Positions 10,179 to 18,403 of a stretch of DNA of 64,000 nucleotides are shown piece after piece. The notes below the pieces were generated by a model. It was not told the DNA's origin. It saw only the letters and a list, made by a program, of their open reading frames with translations, and ran no database searches. The position numbers and the translations under genes were made by a program. This DNA comes from Tateyamaria sp. syn59 (GTDB taxonomy: Bacteria; Pseudomonadota; Alphaproteobacteria; Rhodobacterales; Rhodobacteraceae). The DNA lies in contig NZ_VCBA01000004.1 in the NCBI RefSeq assembly GCF_007995245.1, positions 124,001-188,000 of the forward strand, read 5' to 3'. Numbering within the stretch: position 1 is the first letter of the stretch; each line of letters opens with the position of its first letter.

Positions 10179-10568
10179 TTATGTGTTCATTGCGCGGATT
10201 TCCGCGGGCAAACGCACCGGTTTTCCGGCCGTTGTCATGGTCACGGCGACCACATGGGCCCGGAACAACACCTGCCCGTCCCGCTGCACCTCCTGATCAA
10301 AGGTCCAGCGCACCGGGCTTGCGGCCTGGTGAGTGGTGACAACCTCCAACCGATCCGCCATCCGCGCGGGCGAGATGTAATCCGCCTCCACCCGCGTGAC
10401 GACAAAGACGAGGCCCTCGGCCCGCATCGCCACCTGATCCAGCCCGCACAACTCGACAATCTCCGACCGCGCCCGCTCGATATAGCGCAGGTAGTTGGCG
10501 TAATAGACGACACCGGCCATGTCCGTGTCTTCATAATAAACGGTCAGCGGAAAGCGATGCGGGCTCAT
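10179..10568 (-). CDS. ybgC: Tol-Pal-associated acyl-CoA thioesterase YbgC
   Basis: A hotdog-fold acyl-CoA thioesterase found upstream of tolQ in many Proteobacteria. The segment YYEDTDMAGVVYYANYLRYIERAR carries the catalytic aspartate of the 4-hydroxybenzoyl-CoA thioesterase family (residues about 12-35). The start at 10568 (MSPHRFPLTV) was chosen because GGAG lies 6-9 nt upstream; this gives 129 residues, the family length. It may act on phospholipid-related acyl-CoAs or acyl-ACP near the membrane; its link to Tol function is not settled in any organism. Confidence 0.94.
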   Translation of the reverse strand: MSPHRFPLTVYYEDTDMAGVVYYANYLRYIERARSEIVELCGLDQVAMRAEGLVFVVTRVEADYISPARMADRLEVVTTHQAASPVRWTFDQEVQRDGQVLFRAHVVAVTMTTAGKPVRLPAEIRAMNT

Positions 10569-10636
10569 GGTGTCTCCGGCCTGTGACGCGACCATAGATC
10601 ACGACGACCCCGACCTGCGCAAGGCGCACCCGCCGC

Positions 10637-11770
10637 TCAAATCCCCGCGCTGAAATCGGCCACGAGCGACCGCACCACCTCTTTCAGGGCCTCAGCTTCG
10701 CTTGCCCCGGCCTCAAGCGCTTGCCCGTAGACCGCGACCTGCCGCTGTGAACTGGTGCCGCGCTCCAATATCCCGCGCACCTGCCGCAACTCGTCGAGAC
10801 AGCCGAGATGCGCCGCATGGGGCTCCAACAGCCCAATCAGATCCTCGAGGATGTCGGCAAAGGGCACAATCTCGCCCGCGCCAAAATCAATCAGCCCCTT
10901 GGTCAGCCCATAGCGCTGCGCCCGCCACCGGTTCTCCTCGATCAGGAACCGATCATACTGCCGCCACCGCTTGTTCTCGCGGCCCAGCGTATAAAGCATC
11001 CGCATCAGGCTCTGCGTCACCGCCGCAATCGCCACCGCATCGTCCAGCCGCGGCACCACATCGCAAATCCGCGATTCCAGCGTCGGAAACTGCCGCGACG
11101 GACGCAAGTCCCACCAGATCTTGCTGGCATCCTCGATGATACCGGTGTCGATGATGGTGCCAACAGACCGCTGATATTCCGCGTAGCTCGACAACAGCGG
11201 CGGCAGCCCCGTGCGCGGCAGGTTGTCAAACACCGCCAAGCGGTAGGAATGCAGCCCCATCTCCACCCCCTCCCAAAAGGGCGAGGATGTCGATAATGCC
11301 AGCAGATGCGGCAGGAAGTACGAAAACTGGTTCAAGAGGTCGATCCGCAGGTCTTCGTCCTCGATCCCCACATGCACGTGCATGCCGCAAATCAGCATCC
11401 GGCGCGCCACCCCGGCCAGATCCTTTTCCAACGCGCGGTAGCGTTCCTTGTCCGTGAACTCCTGCTCCTGCCACTCAGCAAACGGATGCGTCGACGCCGC
11501 CACAGGCTCCAGCCCGTACGCGTTGCAGCACGCCTTCACGGTGCGCCTCATATCCGCCAGATCCGCCCGCGCCTCGGCAATCGTCTTGCACACGCCCGTG
11601 CCAACCTCGATCTGGCATTGCAGGAATTCAGGGCTCACCTTATCGCCCAGCTTGTCGGCACAGTCCCGCATCAACTCCTCGGGGGCGGCCACCAGATCAA
11701 GGGTCGTGGCATCGACGACCAGGTATTCCTCTTCGATGCCAAGTGTGAACGACGGTTCGCTGCGCGCCAT
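10637..11770 (-). CDS. YbdK-type carboxylate-amine ligase (GCS2 family)
   Basis: A member of the glutamate-cysteine ligase type 2 family. The N-terminal signature [12 protein letters not shown] (residues about 6-17) carries the ATP/metal-binding glutamates, and [14 protein letters not shown] and [16 protein letters not shown] are further family blocks. The 377-residue length fits YbdK-like proteins, which have weak glutamate-cysteine ligase activity in E. coli; the true substrate here is unknown. The start at 11770 (MARSEPSF) has GGAG 8 nt upstream, preferred over a frame extended to 11851. It stands alone, divergent from the lytic transglycosylase gene across a 553-bp gap. Confidence 0.9.
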   Translation of the reverse strand: MARSEPSFTLGIEEEYLVVDATTLDLVAAPEELMRDCADKLGDKVSPEFLQCQIEVGTGVCKTIAEARADLADMRRTVKACCNAYGLEPVAASTHPFAEWQEQEFTDKERYRALEKDLAGVARRMLICGMHVHVGIEDEDLRIDLLNQFSYFLPHLLALSTSSPFWEGVEMGLHSYRLAVFDNLPRTGLPPLLSSYAEYQRSVGTIIDTGIIEDASKIWWDLRPSRQFPTLESRICDVVPRLDDAVAIAAVTQSLMRMLYTLGRENKRWRQYDRFLIEENRWRAQRYGLTKGLIDFGAGEIVPFADILEDLIGLLEPHAAHLGCLDELRQVRGILERGTSSQRQVAVYGQALEAGASEAEALKEVVRSLVADFSAGI

Positions 11771-12323
11771 AGCCAAGTCTCCGTAAACGCGGATCGACAG
11801 GGACCGGACCCGCCGGTGATCAACACATAAGGTGTCGCTCCGTTCCGCCAATCATCGGCCATCATGAGGATGCAGGTCAAAGGGCAATCTCAGCGACAGC
11901 GCACCGGAGCGGACAGACAAAAGAGCCACGGAAAGCACTTCAGGATGGGACGTGACCGCTCAGAATGTTTTGGGTTGGACCTGTCTCTGTTCGCGGCGCG
12001 ACCGGCTGCGCCGCTGCAGGTTTGATCCCGCAAGAGTGCCAAAAGCCATCAACCGCACCGGATCGTGCGTCAGTCTGCGCCACAATGGTTAATTTCGTCG
12101 AAATCCACCGCGCGCTGTCCCAAGCCATTGAAGTCGGGTACAAATCACAGGGCGGTAAAGATCCCCTAAGTGCAATGAACCCCTTGTCCCCGCGGGGACA
12201 AATCGCCGTCCCCGCGGGGACACCGGCAATTTGGCGCCGTTCCGGATGAACGCCAAGCCTTTGCAGACCCCTTCGACTTGCCTAAGATTCCGCCCAGCAG
12301 TCACAAAAACACAGGCACCCGAC
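11771..12323. other. 553-bp intergenic region between divergent genes
   Basis: No convincing gene is present; short open frames in both directions lack ribosome sites and familiar composition. It must carry promoters for the divergent ligase and transglycosylase genes. The only clear structure is the tandem pair of GTCCCCGCGGGGAC palindromes at 12186-12221. A moderately AT-rich stretch lies around 12080-12180 (for example TTAATTTCG), which could hold promoter elements, but no confident -35/-10 pair was found. Confidence 0.6.
12184..12221. repeat. Tandem pair of GTCCCCGCGGGGAC palindromes
   Basis: Two perfect 14-bp palindromes at 12186-12199 and 12208-12221, spaced 22 bp start to start, about two helical turns. 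The first extends to an 18-bp palindrome TTGTCCCCGCGGGGACAA. Further exact copies are at 13478, 40761 and 59770. Confidence 0.85.
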
Positions 12324-13466
12324 ATGACCCTCACCCGCAGAACGCTCCTGCTCGGCTTAGGTGCCGTCACCCTCTCCGCCTGCGCCGACGCCGTGCCCAC
12401 AGGCAGCAGCGCGCCGGCGGGCCTGCCCCCCGACCTGCGCCCTGCCCCGAACGCGGCCTATGACGCCTGGGTCGCCAGCTTCCGCAGCCGCGCGGCATCG
12501 CAGGGCATTTCTCAATCCACGCTGAACGCCGCCTTCCGCGACGCCGGCTACCTGCCCGGCGTCGTGCGCCGCGACCGCAACCAGACCGAGTTCACGCGCA
12601 CGCTCGAAGACTACCTCTCCATCGCCGCCTCGGACGAGCGCATCTCCAAAGGCCGCGCCGCCTTCGACCGCCACCGCTCGACCCTCAACGCAGTCGAGGC
12701 ACGCTACGGCGTGCCCGCCAACATCGTCACCGCCATTTGGGGTCTGGAAAGTTTCTACGGCGAACGGCGCGGCGACGTGCCTGTCATCTCCGCCACCTCG
12801 ACCCTCGCCTTTGACGGCCGACGTGGCGCGTTCTTTGAAAAGCAGCTGATCGAGGCACTGCGCATCCTGCAATCGGGCGACGTGACACCTGCCAACATGA
12901 CCGGCTCATGGGCAGGCGCTATGGGACACACGCAGTTTATCCCGACGTCCTACCAAGCGTTCGCCGTGGATTTCACTGGCGACGGGCGGCGCGACATCTG
13001 GTCCGAAGATCCATCTGACAGCCTCGCCTCCACCGCCGCGTACCTCTCGCGCAACGGCTGGCAGTCGGGTCAAAGCTGGGGTCGCGAGGTGACGGACGGC
13101 AGCGCCTCGGGCAACATCATCCAGCCCCAACCGGGTGGCCCACGCTTTGCCGTGACGCGCAACTTCCGGGTTATCAAGACCTACAACAACTCCGACAGCT
13201 ACGCCATCGGCGTCGGCCACCTCGCCGACCGCATCGCAGGCGGAGGCCCCTTGCGAGGGAGCTTCCCACCGGACCGGTTCGGACTGACCAAAGACGATCG
13301 CATTGACCTCCAGCGCCGCCTGACTGCGCGCGGGTTCGACACCGAAGGCGCAGACGGCGTGATCGGCAACAACACGCGGGCAGCAATCACCGCCTACCAG
13401 ACGAGCGAAGGATTGGCGGCAACGGGCGATCCCTCGCCGGAGTTGCTGCGCAGATTAGGCGGCTAG
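12324..13466 (+). CDS. Lytic murein transglycosylase, lipoprotein, with peptidoglycan-binding domain
   Basis: A MltB-type lytic transglycosylase that cleaves glycan strands to form 1,6-anhydro ends. The start at 12324 gives MTLTRRTLLLGLGAVTLSAC, a twin-arginine-like and lipobox-containing signal with Cys20. The catalytic domain shows AIWGLESFYGERRGDVPV (catalytic Glu near residue 141), AGAMGHTQFIPTSY and ISATSTLAFDGRR, all SLT_2/MltB hallmarks. Residues about 310-380 form a C-terminal PG_binding_1 domain (LQRRLTARGFDTEGADGVIG in pieces). The length is 380 residues. A frame extended to 12231 was rejected because it removes the signal from the N-terminus. It ends 28 bp before a convergent gene, with a palindrome between them. 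Confidence 0.93.
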   Translation: MTLTRRTLLLGLGAVTLSACADAVPTGSSAPAGLPPDLRPAPNAAYDAWVASFRSRAASQGISQSTLNAAFRDAGYLPGVVRRDRNQTEFTRTLEDYLSIAASDERISKGRAAFDRHRSTLNAVEARYGVPANIVTAIWGLESFYGERRGDVPVISATSTLAFDGRRGAFFEKQLIEALRILQSGDVTPANMTGSWAGAMGHTQFIPTSYQAFAVDFTGDGRRDIWSEDPSDSLASTAAYLSRNGWQSGQSWGREVTDGSASGNIIQPQPGGPRFAVTRNFRVIKTYNNSDSYAIGVGHLADRIAGGGPLRGSFPPDRFGLTKDDRIDLQRRLTARGFDTEGADGVIGNNTRAAITAYQTSEGLAATGDPSPELLRRLGG

Positions 13467-13477
13467 CTGCGAGATCC

Positions 13478-13491
13478 GTCCCCGCGGGGAC
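13478..13491. repeat. GTCCCCGCGGGGAC palindrome between convergent genes
   Basis: Exact copy of the 14-bp palindrome, in the 28-bp gap between the stops of the transglycosylase gene and the gene on the opposite strand. As RNA it would fold poorly (almost no loop) and no T-run follows, so it is not a classic terminator. Confidence 0.8.
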
Positions 13492-13494
13492 AGC

Positions 13495-14118
13495 CTAACT
13501 GGCCGCCTGCACCCGCGCACTCAGGCGCAGCGCGTGGGACGGATCATCGGCGCAGACCGGCATCACCGGATCGTAGGCCGCGCGGATCAAGCCTGCGATG
13601 TCGGGGCGCAGCACCGTTGTTTCGCCCGCTACGGCGAGCGGGGAACGGTCGCCGAAAGCCAGGTCGGACCAGAGCAGGATGGATTGCACCGTCTGGCTGA
13701 GTGCGAGTGTCTCCGCGGGGACAGCGCTCAGGTGCTTGTCCATGCGCAGGAACACGAAACAGGCCTTGATCGCGCCTGCCTCGTCAAAGCGGAAGATGCG
13801 ATACTGGTTGGCATCTGCAGCCTGCAGGCGCTGCACGAGCGGCGCGAGGTCGGGAACGAGGCGGTCGAGGCCCGGCACCTCGGGCAACTCCGACCAGTCG
13901 GAAAAGAAGAACCACATGAAGTTCGAGCCAAGCTCTGGGTCCGTCTCTGCCATTTCATGGCCTGCCAGTTGGCACACGGCCTCGACCGCGCCTTTGATCA
14001 CGCCGAGGGTTTCGTCCTGCACGCCGAACACCACCGGGGCCAGCGGGCGGCCCCAGCGGGCGAAGGTGTAATCGCCGCTGTCGCGGGTGAAGAGCGCTTC
14101 TATATCTTCCGGTCGCAT
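13495..14118 (-). CDS. Conserved hypothetical protein, unrecognised family
   Basis: A 207-residue soluble protein with no signal peptide or membrane segment. I do not recognise its family. It is acidic and rich in hydrophobic/aromatic blocks such as GSNFMWFFFSDWSELPEVPGL and a C-terminal HALRLSARVQAAS. The start at 14118 (MRPEDIEALFTRD) has AAAGG 6 nt upstream. It lies 13 bp downstream of ruvB in the same direction, so it may be co-transcribed with ruvCAB. A TTAA-N7-TTAA sequence covers its ribosome site. A one-mismatch copy of the GTCCCCGCGGGGAC palindrome is inside the gene at 13709-13722, coding the AVPAET stretch. Confidence 0.7.
   Translation of the reverse strand: MRPEDIEALFTRDSGDYTFARWGRPLAPVVFGVQDETLGVIKGAVEAVCQLAGHEMAETDPELGSNFMWFFFSDWSELPEVPGLDRLVPDLAPLVQRLQAADANQYRIFRFDEAGAIKACFVFLRMDKHLSAVPAETLALSQTVQSILLWSDLAFGDRSPLAVAGETTVLRPDIAGLIRAAYDPVMPVCADDPSHALRLSARVQAAS
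13708..13723. repeat. Variant palindrome TGTCTCCGCGGGGACA inside a gene
   Basis: Differs by one base from the perfect 16-bp form TGTCCCCGCGGGGACA. It is read in the gene's frame as V-P-A-E-T on the minus strand, comparable to V-P-A-G-T coded by the exact copies at 40761 and 59770. Confidence 0.6.
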
Positions 14119-14120
14119 CG

Positions 14121-14135
14121 TTAACCTTTGATTAA
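14121..14135. promoter_or_regulatory. Candidate CtrA-type site TTAA-N7-TTAA
   Basis: The sequence TTAACCTTTGATTAA matches the alphaproteobacterial CtrA full-site pattern TTAA-N7-TTAA, with the favoured TTAACC half. It overlaps the ruvB stop codon and the ribosome site of the following gene. CtrA is known to control cell-cycle, motility and gene-transfer functions in Rhodobacterales; binding here is only inferred. Confidence 0.35.
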
Positions 14136-15166
14136 TCGAACAAGTCGCCTGTGGGACGCGGTGCTTCGAGTCCCAGATGCCGCCACGCACGTTGGGCGAG
14201 CATCCGGCCGCGCGGCGTACGCTGGATCAGGCCCTGTTGCAGCAGGTAGGGCTCAATCACCTCTTCCAGCGCGTCGCGGCTTTCGCTGAGCGCGGCACTG
14301 AGGGTTTCGACGCCGACGGGACCGCCGCCATAATGCTCGGCCATCAGCTTGAGATAGCGTCGGTCGGCACCGTCGAGGCCGAGGTGATCGACGCCAAGAC
14401 GGGTGAGCGCGGCATCGGCCAGTTCGCGGGTCACGCGACCATCGCCATCGACCACGGCAAAATCCACGACCCGGCGCAAGAGCCGCCCGGCGATGCGCGG
14501 GGTGCCGCGGGCGCGGCGGGCGATCTCTCGCGCGCCGCCTTCGTCCGCCGGGGCGCCAAGGGTGCGGGCGTTGCGTTCGACAATCGTGAACAACTCATCT
14601 TCGGTATAGAATTGCAGGCGTGTCGGGATGCCGAAACGGTCGCGCAAGGGCGTGGTGAGCAAGCCCATGCGGGTCGTGGCGCCCACCAGTGTGAAGGGTT
14701 GCAATTCGATGCGGACGGTGCGGGCGGCGGGGCCTTCACCGATCACGAGGTCCAGTTCGAAGTCTTCCATCGCAGGATAGAGCACTTCCTCGACCGCCGG
14801 GTTGAGGCGGTGGATTTCGTCGATGAAGAGAACATCGCGCGCTTCAAGATTGGTGAGGATGGCGGCGAGGTCACCCGCCTTGGCCAGCACGGGACCGGAG
14901 GTCATGCGGAAGTTCACGCCCAATTCGCGCGCCATGATCTGGGCGAGCGTTGTCTTGCCCAGGCCGGGGGGGCCGTGGAACAGGGTGTGGTCCATCGCCT
15001 CGCCCCGCTGTTTCGCGGACTGGATGAAGACGCGCAGGTTGGCGCGCGCCTCGGCCTGGCCCACGAAATCCTCAAGAAGCTGTGGACGCAGCGCTCGGTC
15101 GAACCCACCCGCGTCATCGTCAGGCAAGGGCGCACCGCGCAAGGTCGGATCGGAGGCGTCGGTCAT
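14132..15166 (-). CDS. ruvB: Holliday junction branch migration helicase RuvB
   Basis: RuvB is the AAA+ motor that drives branch migration of Holliday junctions with RuvA. The sequence shows [19 protein letters not shown], Walker [17 protein letters not shown] near residue 60, the DEIHRLNP Walker B, sensor region [19 protein letters not shown] and the winged-helix end with [13 protein letters not shown]. The start at 15166 ([11 protein letters not shown]) has GAGG 5 nt upstream, giving 344 residues; a start at 15205 would run through an intergenic hairpin. It follows ruvA by 42 bp. Confidence 0.98.
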   Translation of the reverse strand: MTDASDPTLRGAPLPDDDAGGFDRALRPQLLEDFVGQAEARANLRVFIQSAKQRGEAMDHTLFHGPPGLGKTTLAQIMARELGVNFRMTSGPVLAKAGDLAAILTNLEARDVLFIDEIHRLNPAVEEVLYPAMEDFELDLVIGEGPAARTVRIELQPFTLVGATTRMGLLTTPLRDRFGIPTRLQFYTEDELFTIVERNARTLGAPADEGGAREIARRARGTPRIAGRLLRRVVDFAVVDGDGRVTRELADAALTRLGVDHLGLDGADRRYLKLMAEHYGGGPVGVETLSAALSESRDALEEVIEPYLLQQGLIQRTPRGRMLAQRAWRHLGLEAPRPTGDLFD

Positions 15167-15182
15167 GGTGTCCTCATCGTAA

Positions 15183-15201
15183 GGCGGAGGTGTCCTCCGC
15201 C
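15183..15201. repeat. GGCGGAGG/CCTCCGCC hairpin in the ruvA-ruvB gap
   Basis: Perfect 8-bp arms with a TGT loop (ACA in the minus-strand transcript), 7 nt after the ruvA stop. The same hairpin plus a 3' CTTAC extension recurs next to the ileS stop at 26276-26294. It contains GAGGACACC, the same sequence that serves as the ruvB ribosome site, so it might mimic or sequester that signal. Confidence 0.75.
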
Positions 15202-15208
15202 CCACCCT

Positions 15209-15862
15209 CTACCCTTTCGGAGCCAGGAGTTTCAACGCGGCGCGGATGAGCGCGGGGGTGTCGGCCTGCGGGTCCTCGCCTGCGGCTTGTGCTACAGCGG
15301 CGGCCGCATCGGAGGGGCCGTAGCCAAGGTTGCCGAGGGCCGAGAGTGCATCGGCTTGTGCAGAGGATGGTGGGGTGGCGACGGGCATTGGCTCAATAAC
15401 GTCGGCTTCGGCTGGGGCGTCACCTGTGGCTTCGGCCACTGTGCCGCCCATTGCCATGACCGAGGGTGCCTTATCCTTGAGGTCGAGCACGACGCGCTGC
15501 GCGATCTTGGGACCGATGCCCTTGGCGGCCTTGACCGCGTTCCAGTCCCCGAGCGCAATGGCGCGGCTGACGCCATCGGGGCCGAGCGTGCCCTGGATGG
15601 CGAGCGCGGCCTTGGCGCCAACGCCCTGCACAGACATCAGTAGGCGGTGCCATTCCTTTTCCACGAGCGTCTGGAAGCCGAAGAGTTGCATGAGATCCTC
15701 GCGCACCACGAGGTCGGTGAAGAGCGCGCAGGCCTGGCCCACGGGTGGGAGCGCAGCAAGCGTGCGGTCGGAGCAATAGACGATGTAACCCACGCCGCGC
15801 ACGTCGATCAGGACGTGATCGGTGGACTTATAGTCGATGCGGCCCGAGAGTTTCCCGATCAT
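15209..15862 (-). CDS. ruvA: Holliday junction branch migration protein RuvA
   Basis: RuvA binds four-way junctions as a tetramer and loads RuvB. The start [20 protein letters not shown] and the helix-hairpin-helix motifs [14 protein letters not shown] (near residue 77) and [20 protein letters not shown] (near residue 112) are diagnostic. A C-terminal RuvB-binding domain follows an Ala/Pro-rich linker ([21 protein letters not shown]). The length is 217 residues. Its start overlaps the ruvC stop by 4 nt (ATGA). Confidence 0.97.
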   Translation of the reverse strand: MIGKLSGRIDYKSTDHVLIDVRGVGYIVYCSDRTLAALPPVGQACALFTDLVVREDLMQLFGFQTLVEKEWHRLLMSVQGVGAKAALAIQGTLGPDGVSRAIALGDWNAVKAAKGIGPKIAQRVVLDLKDKAPSVMAMGGTVAEATGDAPAEADVIEPMPVATPPSSAQADALSALGNLGYGPSDAAAAVAQAAGEDPQADTPALIRAALKLLAPKG

Positions 15863-16362
15863 GCGCGCGCCCGTGCGACAGCGGCAGCGAGCCCTTGTCC
15901 AGCCCCGTGATGGGCGTGGCAGATGGCGATGGCGAGCGCGTCGGCGGCGTCTGGCCCTGCGATCTGCACGCCGGGCAGTTGCACGCGAACCATGTGCGCG
16001 ACCTGGCGTTTGTCAGCGTGGCCGACACCGACGACCGTTTTCTTGACAGCGTTCGGAGCGTATTCGCCGACGCTGAGCCCTGCGCGGGCGGGGGCCAGCA
16101 TCGCGATCCCGCGCGCCTGACCGAGTTTCAGGGTGCCCGCGCCGTCCTTGTTCACGAAGGTCTGTTCGACGGCCGCCGTGTCAGGCGCGTGGTCCGCGAT
16201 GACGGCGCTGATCTGGTCAAAGAGGCTGAGCAGGCGCAGGGACAGGTCATCGCCCGCTGAGTTGCAGATGCCGTTGGCGACGTGCCGCAGACGCGGACCA
16301 TCGGCGTCGATGATGCCCCATCCCATGTGGCGCAAGCCGGGGTCGATGCCCAGAATTCGCAT
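15859..16362 (-). CDS. ruvC: Crossover junction endodeoxyribonuclease RuvC
   Basis: RuvC resolves Holliday junctions by symmetric nicking. The start at 16362 gives [19 protein letters not shown], carrying the first catalytic Asp7; [22 protein letters not shown] has the catalytic glutamate, and [14 protein letters not shown] the last acidic pair. The length of 167 residues is standard, whereas the longer frame to 16557 is not supported. It is the first gene of the ruvCAB operon. Confidence 0.97.
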   Translation of the reverse strand: MRILGIDPGLRHMGWGIIDADGPRLRHVANGICNSAGDDLSLRLLSLFDQISAVIADHAPDTAAVEQTFVNKDGAGTLKLGQARGIAMLAPARAGLSVGEYAPNAVKKTVVGVGHADKRQVAHMVRVQLPGVQIAGPDAADALAIAICHAHHGAGQGLAAAVARARA

Positions 16363-16707
16363 GATGTGCCGCCCTCGCCCGTGTGCATTTCGCTTTTTTC
16401 TTGGCGTAGCACGAAAGGCGAACATCCGCCAAGGGTTAACAATGGCAGGCCGTTTGCGACATGAGGGTTGTCCGTTTTCGACATTGGTCCACTTGGGTCG
16501 TCGATAACAGGCGGTGCAAGCAGCTGAAATTGCGGCATGTGCAAAAACTTTCGCCATTTTTCCATATGGTTACAGCATTAACTTGGCATGCAAAAAACGC
16601 ATATCACGTATGAGATTTGACAACTTGTGGCGGGTTTTCATCGCGCCTAAATGCGCAGCACAACGCCGAAGAGTTCGGCATAACCATATCGAAAAAGGAC
16701 TGCTGCA
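16363..16707. other. 345-bp intergenic region upstream of DUF1127 gene and ruvC
   Basis: No gene is supported. The region is clearly more AT-rich than its surroundings between about 16530 and 16620. A TTGACA hexamer occurs at 16617-16622, but no good -10 lies 16-18 bp downstream. The region must serve the divergent ruvC and DUF1127 promoters. No repeat or strong hairpin was noticed. Confidence 0.5.
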
Positions 16708-16917
16708 ATGGCTGCTTTCGACACCACCCGCCCCGCGTATGGCGCTGCCCCCGTTGCAGGCCAATTCAAAGGCTTTGTTTCCAACCTGATCGCCCAAGTG
16801 GTGGCCTGGAACGACGCCCGTGTGACCCGCAACGCCCTGAACGCCCTGACTGACCGTGAGCTTGAAGATATCGGCCTGGTCCGTGGCGACATCGATGACG
16901 TGGCAAACCGCCACTAA
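16708..16917 (+). CDS. DUF1127 domain small protein
   Basis: A 69-residue protein whose C-terminal part NALNALTDRELEDIGLVRGDID matches the DUF1127 (YjiS-like) signature of an arginine-rich short helix followed by L(S/T)DREL.DIGL.R.DI. DUF1127 proteins are common in alphaproteobacteria; some bind RNA and act in phosphate or carbon control and RNA turnover, but the role here is unknown. A good ribosome site AAAGGA lies 7 nt upstream. It is a single-gene unit ended by a strong terminator, typical of a highly expressed small protein. Confidence 0.92.
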   Translation: MAAFDTTRPAYGAAPVAGQFKGFVSNLIAQVVAWNDARVTRNALNALTDRELEDIGLVRGDIDDVANRH

Positions 16918-16960
16918 GACGTCTCTCCTCCCCGAGACTGGACGCGCTGTGCAAACAGCG

Positions 16961-16999
16961 AAAGCCGCGGACCCGATTGGGGTGCCGCGGCTTTTCTTT
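16961..16999 (+). terminator. Rho-independent terminator of the DUF1127 gene
   Basis: AAAGCCGCGG (16961-16970) pairs perfectly with CCGCGGCTTT (16985-16994), giving a 10-bp stem with a 14-nt loop, and the 3' arm runs into TTTTCTTT. It lies 43 nt past the stop codon. Confidence 0.88.
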
Positions 17000-17014
17000 G
17001 GAGGGTCGTGCGAG

Positions 17015-17362
17015 TTACTTGATGAAGGGGTCGATGAAGCCTGCGATAAACTGCGTCACGTCGTCGGCCTGCATCAGTGTTGAACCGAGCTGTTCGAGAT
17101 ACGCGCCCTGCTGCAGCTTGGCGACCCGTTCGTTGTAGGTGATGTCGCCCAGCGAGGCGAACATGATGGCCTTGAACACAAAAAAGCCCGCCACGAGGGC
17201 CAGCAGTCCGCGCGCGGGTATGTTGGGGCGATAGCGACGGCGGGGTTGGACAACGATCAGTCCGTCACCGCGCAACCGCGTGGTGTATCCGTTGGACATG
17301 GCCGCGTGTTTGCGGCCCAAGCCTGTCAGGCGCTTGCGAAAGTGTTGTTGAGTCTCGACCAT
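17015..17362 (-). CDS. Small single-pass membrane protein, unknown function
   Basis: A 115-residue protein with a basic N-terminal third (RRRYRP), one transmembrane helix (near residues 52-72, ARGLLALVAGFFVFKAIMFA) and a C-terminal tail of about 45 residues predicted outside (YNERVAKLQQGAYLEQLGS). I recognise no named family. The start at 17362 has GAGG 7 nt upstream. It stands between the DUF1127 gene (convergent) and prmA (same strand, 114 bp apart). Real-gene support is the ribosome site, membrane topology and absence of a competing frame. Confidence 0.65.
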   Translation of the reverse strand: MVETQQHFRKRLTGLGRKHAAMSNGYTTRLRGDGLIVVQPRRRYRPNIPARGLLALVAGFFVFKAIMFASLGDITYNERVAKLQQGAYLEQLGSTLMQADDVTQFIAGFIDPFIK

Positions 17363-17476
17363 GCGGCAGCCTCGTGAACTCTGAACCAGCCCCCACCGGA
17401 TTCAAACGACTAGATGCCTGCGAAATGTGGCAAAATCTGGGCAAATGCGTCAAAAGCCGTTAAAAACCCTGGCGAA

Positions 17477-18343
17477 TTAGGGCGTCTTTTGCAGCGTGAG
17501 GGTCGTCCATTCACCAATCTCTTCACGGTGGCTCAGACTGTTTCCGTGCTGGGTATAGTGAGCCACCACGTCGTTCGCCTGTTCGTTGAGGATGCCCGAT
17601 AGAATCGCGTGCCCGCCGGATGTGAGCCGTTCGGACAGGTCGGGCGCCAGCGCGATCAGGGGCCCCTTGAGGATATTGGCGAAGATCAGATCGAATGGAC
17701 CGGCGAGATCGGGGTGGTCGAAGCCTGCGGCCTCGGCCAGTTTGACCCGGCTCTCCATGTCGTTCGCGTGCAGGTTGGCACGGGCCACGTCCACGGCTTG
17801 GGCGTCGATGTCGCTCGCGATGATGTCGGCGTCCCAGATTGCGGCCGCACCCATGGCCAGCACCGCGGTGCCACAGCCGATGTCGGCCACTTTGTCCGCC
17901 GTCACACCGGCATCCGCCAGCCGGTCGAGCGCCTTGAGACAGCCAAGCGTCGTACCGTGGTGGCCGGTGCCGAAGGCCATCGCCGCCTCGATCAGCAGGG
18001 GGTGTTTGTCTGCGGGCACTCTGTCTGCGTCGTGGGAGCCGTAGACGAAGAAGCGCCCGGCCTCGACCGGGGCAAGCTCGCGTTTGACATGGGCGACCCA
18101 GTCGGTTTCGGGCAGTTCGGAGACGGTGAAGGGTTTTGCGTCCATCGCTGTTGTGAGGAGCAAGAGGGCGGTGTCGTCGGGACGGTCGGTGAAATAGGCA
18201 CCGACTTCCCAGAGGCCGCTGTCATCTTCGACCTCAAAGACGCCGATACCTGTCGGTTCGGGATCGAGGTTTTCGAGGGCTACGCCAAGCGCTTCAGCCT
18301 GCGCCTTGCCGTTGAGCGTGGTGAGGGCGGTCCATGTGGGCAT
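17477..18343 (-). CDS. prmA: Ribosomal protein L11 methyltransferase PrmA
   Basis: PrmA uses S-adenosylmethionine to methylate L11. The SAM-binding motif VADIGCGTAVLAMGAAAIWDA (motif I, near residue 150) is preceded by the substrate-recognition part ending with AMAFGTGHHGTTLGCLKAL. The later block FDLIFANILKGPLIALAPDL is the class motif NILA-like region. The 288-residue length is typical. The ribosome site GGAG lies 6 nt upstream. Confidence 0.95.
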   Translation of the reverse strand: MPTWTALTTLNGKAQAEALGVALENLDPEPTGIGVFEVEDDSGLWEVGAYFTDRPDDTALLLLTTAMDAKPFTVSELPETDWVAHVKRELAPVEAGRFFVYGSHDADRVPADKHPLLIEAAMAFGTGHHGTTLGCLKALDRLADAGVTADKVADIGCGTAVLAMGAAAIWDADIIASDIDAQAVDVARANLHANDMESRVKLAEAAGFDHPDLAGPFDLIFANILKGPLIALAPDLSERLTSGGHAILSGILNEQANDVVAHYTQHGNSLSHREEIGEWTTLTLQKTP

Positions 18344-18403
18344 GATCGTCTCCGTTGCCGTTGCGCGGAGCCTTAGCGGCGCGCGCCTACCCGGGCAAGC
18401 GAT

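Noticed and set aside
8876-10339. 487-residue plus-strand open frame opposite tolR and tolQ
   Set aside because: It is an antisense shadow; tolQ/tolR motifs are unmistakable on the other strand.
11940-12249. Short frames on both strands in the 553-bp gap
   Set aside because: They lack ribosome sites and cover the palindromes; the composition is unlike neighbouring proteins.
12357-12872. 171-residue minus-strand frame opposite the lytic transglycosylase
   Set aside because: It is a shadow of a gene with a lipobox and catalytic motifs; no ribosome site.
14177-15643. 488-residue plus-strand open frame opposite ruvB and ruvA
   Set aside because: It is antisense to two clear genes, with no ribosome site or known domain.
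16617-16622. TTGACA as a -35 box for the DUF1127 gene
   Set aside because: No acceptable -10 hexamer lies 16-18 bp downstream, so no promoter was called.
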